DNA from: Desulfovibrio sp. UBA4079
Lineage (GTDB): Bacteria; Desulfobacterota; Desulfovibrionia; Desulfovibrionales; Desulfovibrionaceae
Assembly (NCBI GenBank): GCA_002382645.1
Contig: DFYP01000090.1
Location: 3,420 to 26,039 of the forward strand
Direction: 5' to 3'
DNA: 22,620 bases
Shown here: positions 22,619-22,620 of the stretch, piece after piece
Layout of the letters: each line of letters starts with the position of its first letter
How positions within the stretch are numbered: position 1 is the first letter of the stretch
Notes under the pieces: model-generated
What the model was told of the DNA's origin: nothing
The model's database searches: none
The model's input: only the letters and a program-made list of their open reading frames with translations
Position numbers and translations under genes: made by a program

Positions 22619-22620
22619 CA

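Overview
The window looks like chromosomal DNA from a high-GC sulfate-reducing deltaproteobacterium of the Desulfovibrionales type. The evidence is a selenocysteine-encoding, Tat-exported two-subunit formate dehydrogenase with no cytochrome b subunit, a sigma-54-controlled TauE/SafE permease, and several periplasmic redox proteins. The species cannot be named from the sequence alone. Coding density is very high, with strong G/C preference at third codon positions. There are no rRNA or tRNA genes and no CRISPR array.

Left part (1-3258, + strand). The window opens inside the 3' end of a sigma-54-dependent (NtrC-type) regulator. Next come a small degenerate receiver protein, a TauE/SafE permease and a two-helix membrane protein, closed by a strong terminator. 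A consensus -24/-12 promoter stands before the receiver gene and another before the permease gene. A near-identical A-rich repeat lies upstream of each promoter and may be the binding site of the enhancer-binding protein.

Centre (3371-12840, + strand). A large hybrid sensor kinase is followed by a formate dehydrogenase cluster: fdhD (cofactor sulfuration), fdhE (maturation), an IS1595/ISXO2-type transposase-like gene that looks domesticated, fdhA and fdhB. The fdhA gene is one 1,015-residue frame read through an in-frame UGA (selenocysteine 201), so naive gene calling splits it in two. A hairpin follows the UGA, and a terminator closes the cluster.

Right part (21495 down to 12848, - strand). 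Ten genes sit head to tail, most joined by ATGA/GTGA overlaps, behind one sigma-70-like promoter. They encode a lipoprotein substrate-binding protein with no transporter partners, a membrane histidine kinase with a four-cysteine insert, a receiver-STAS response regulator, a thioredoxin-fold protein, a GAF/GAF-like/membrane/rhodanese fusion lacking the rhodanese cysteine, a MauE/DoxX-like membrane protein with a CGC motif, a small lipoprotein, a second thioredoxin-fold protein, an exported one-cysteine peroxiredoxin and a third thioredoxin-fold protein. This reads as an envelope thiol-redox module physically coupled to a ligand-sensing two-component module, and it is the best candidate here for an undescribed system. 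An M20-family amidohydrolase runs off the right edge on the same strand.
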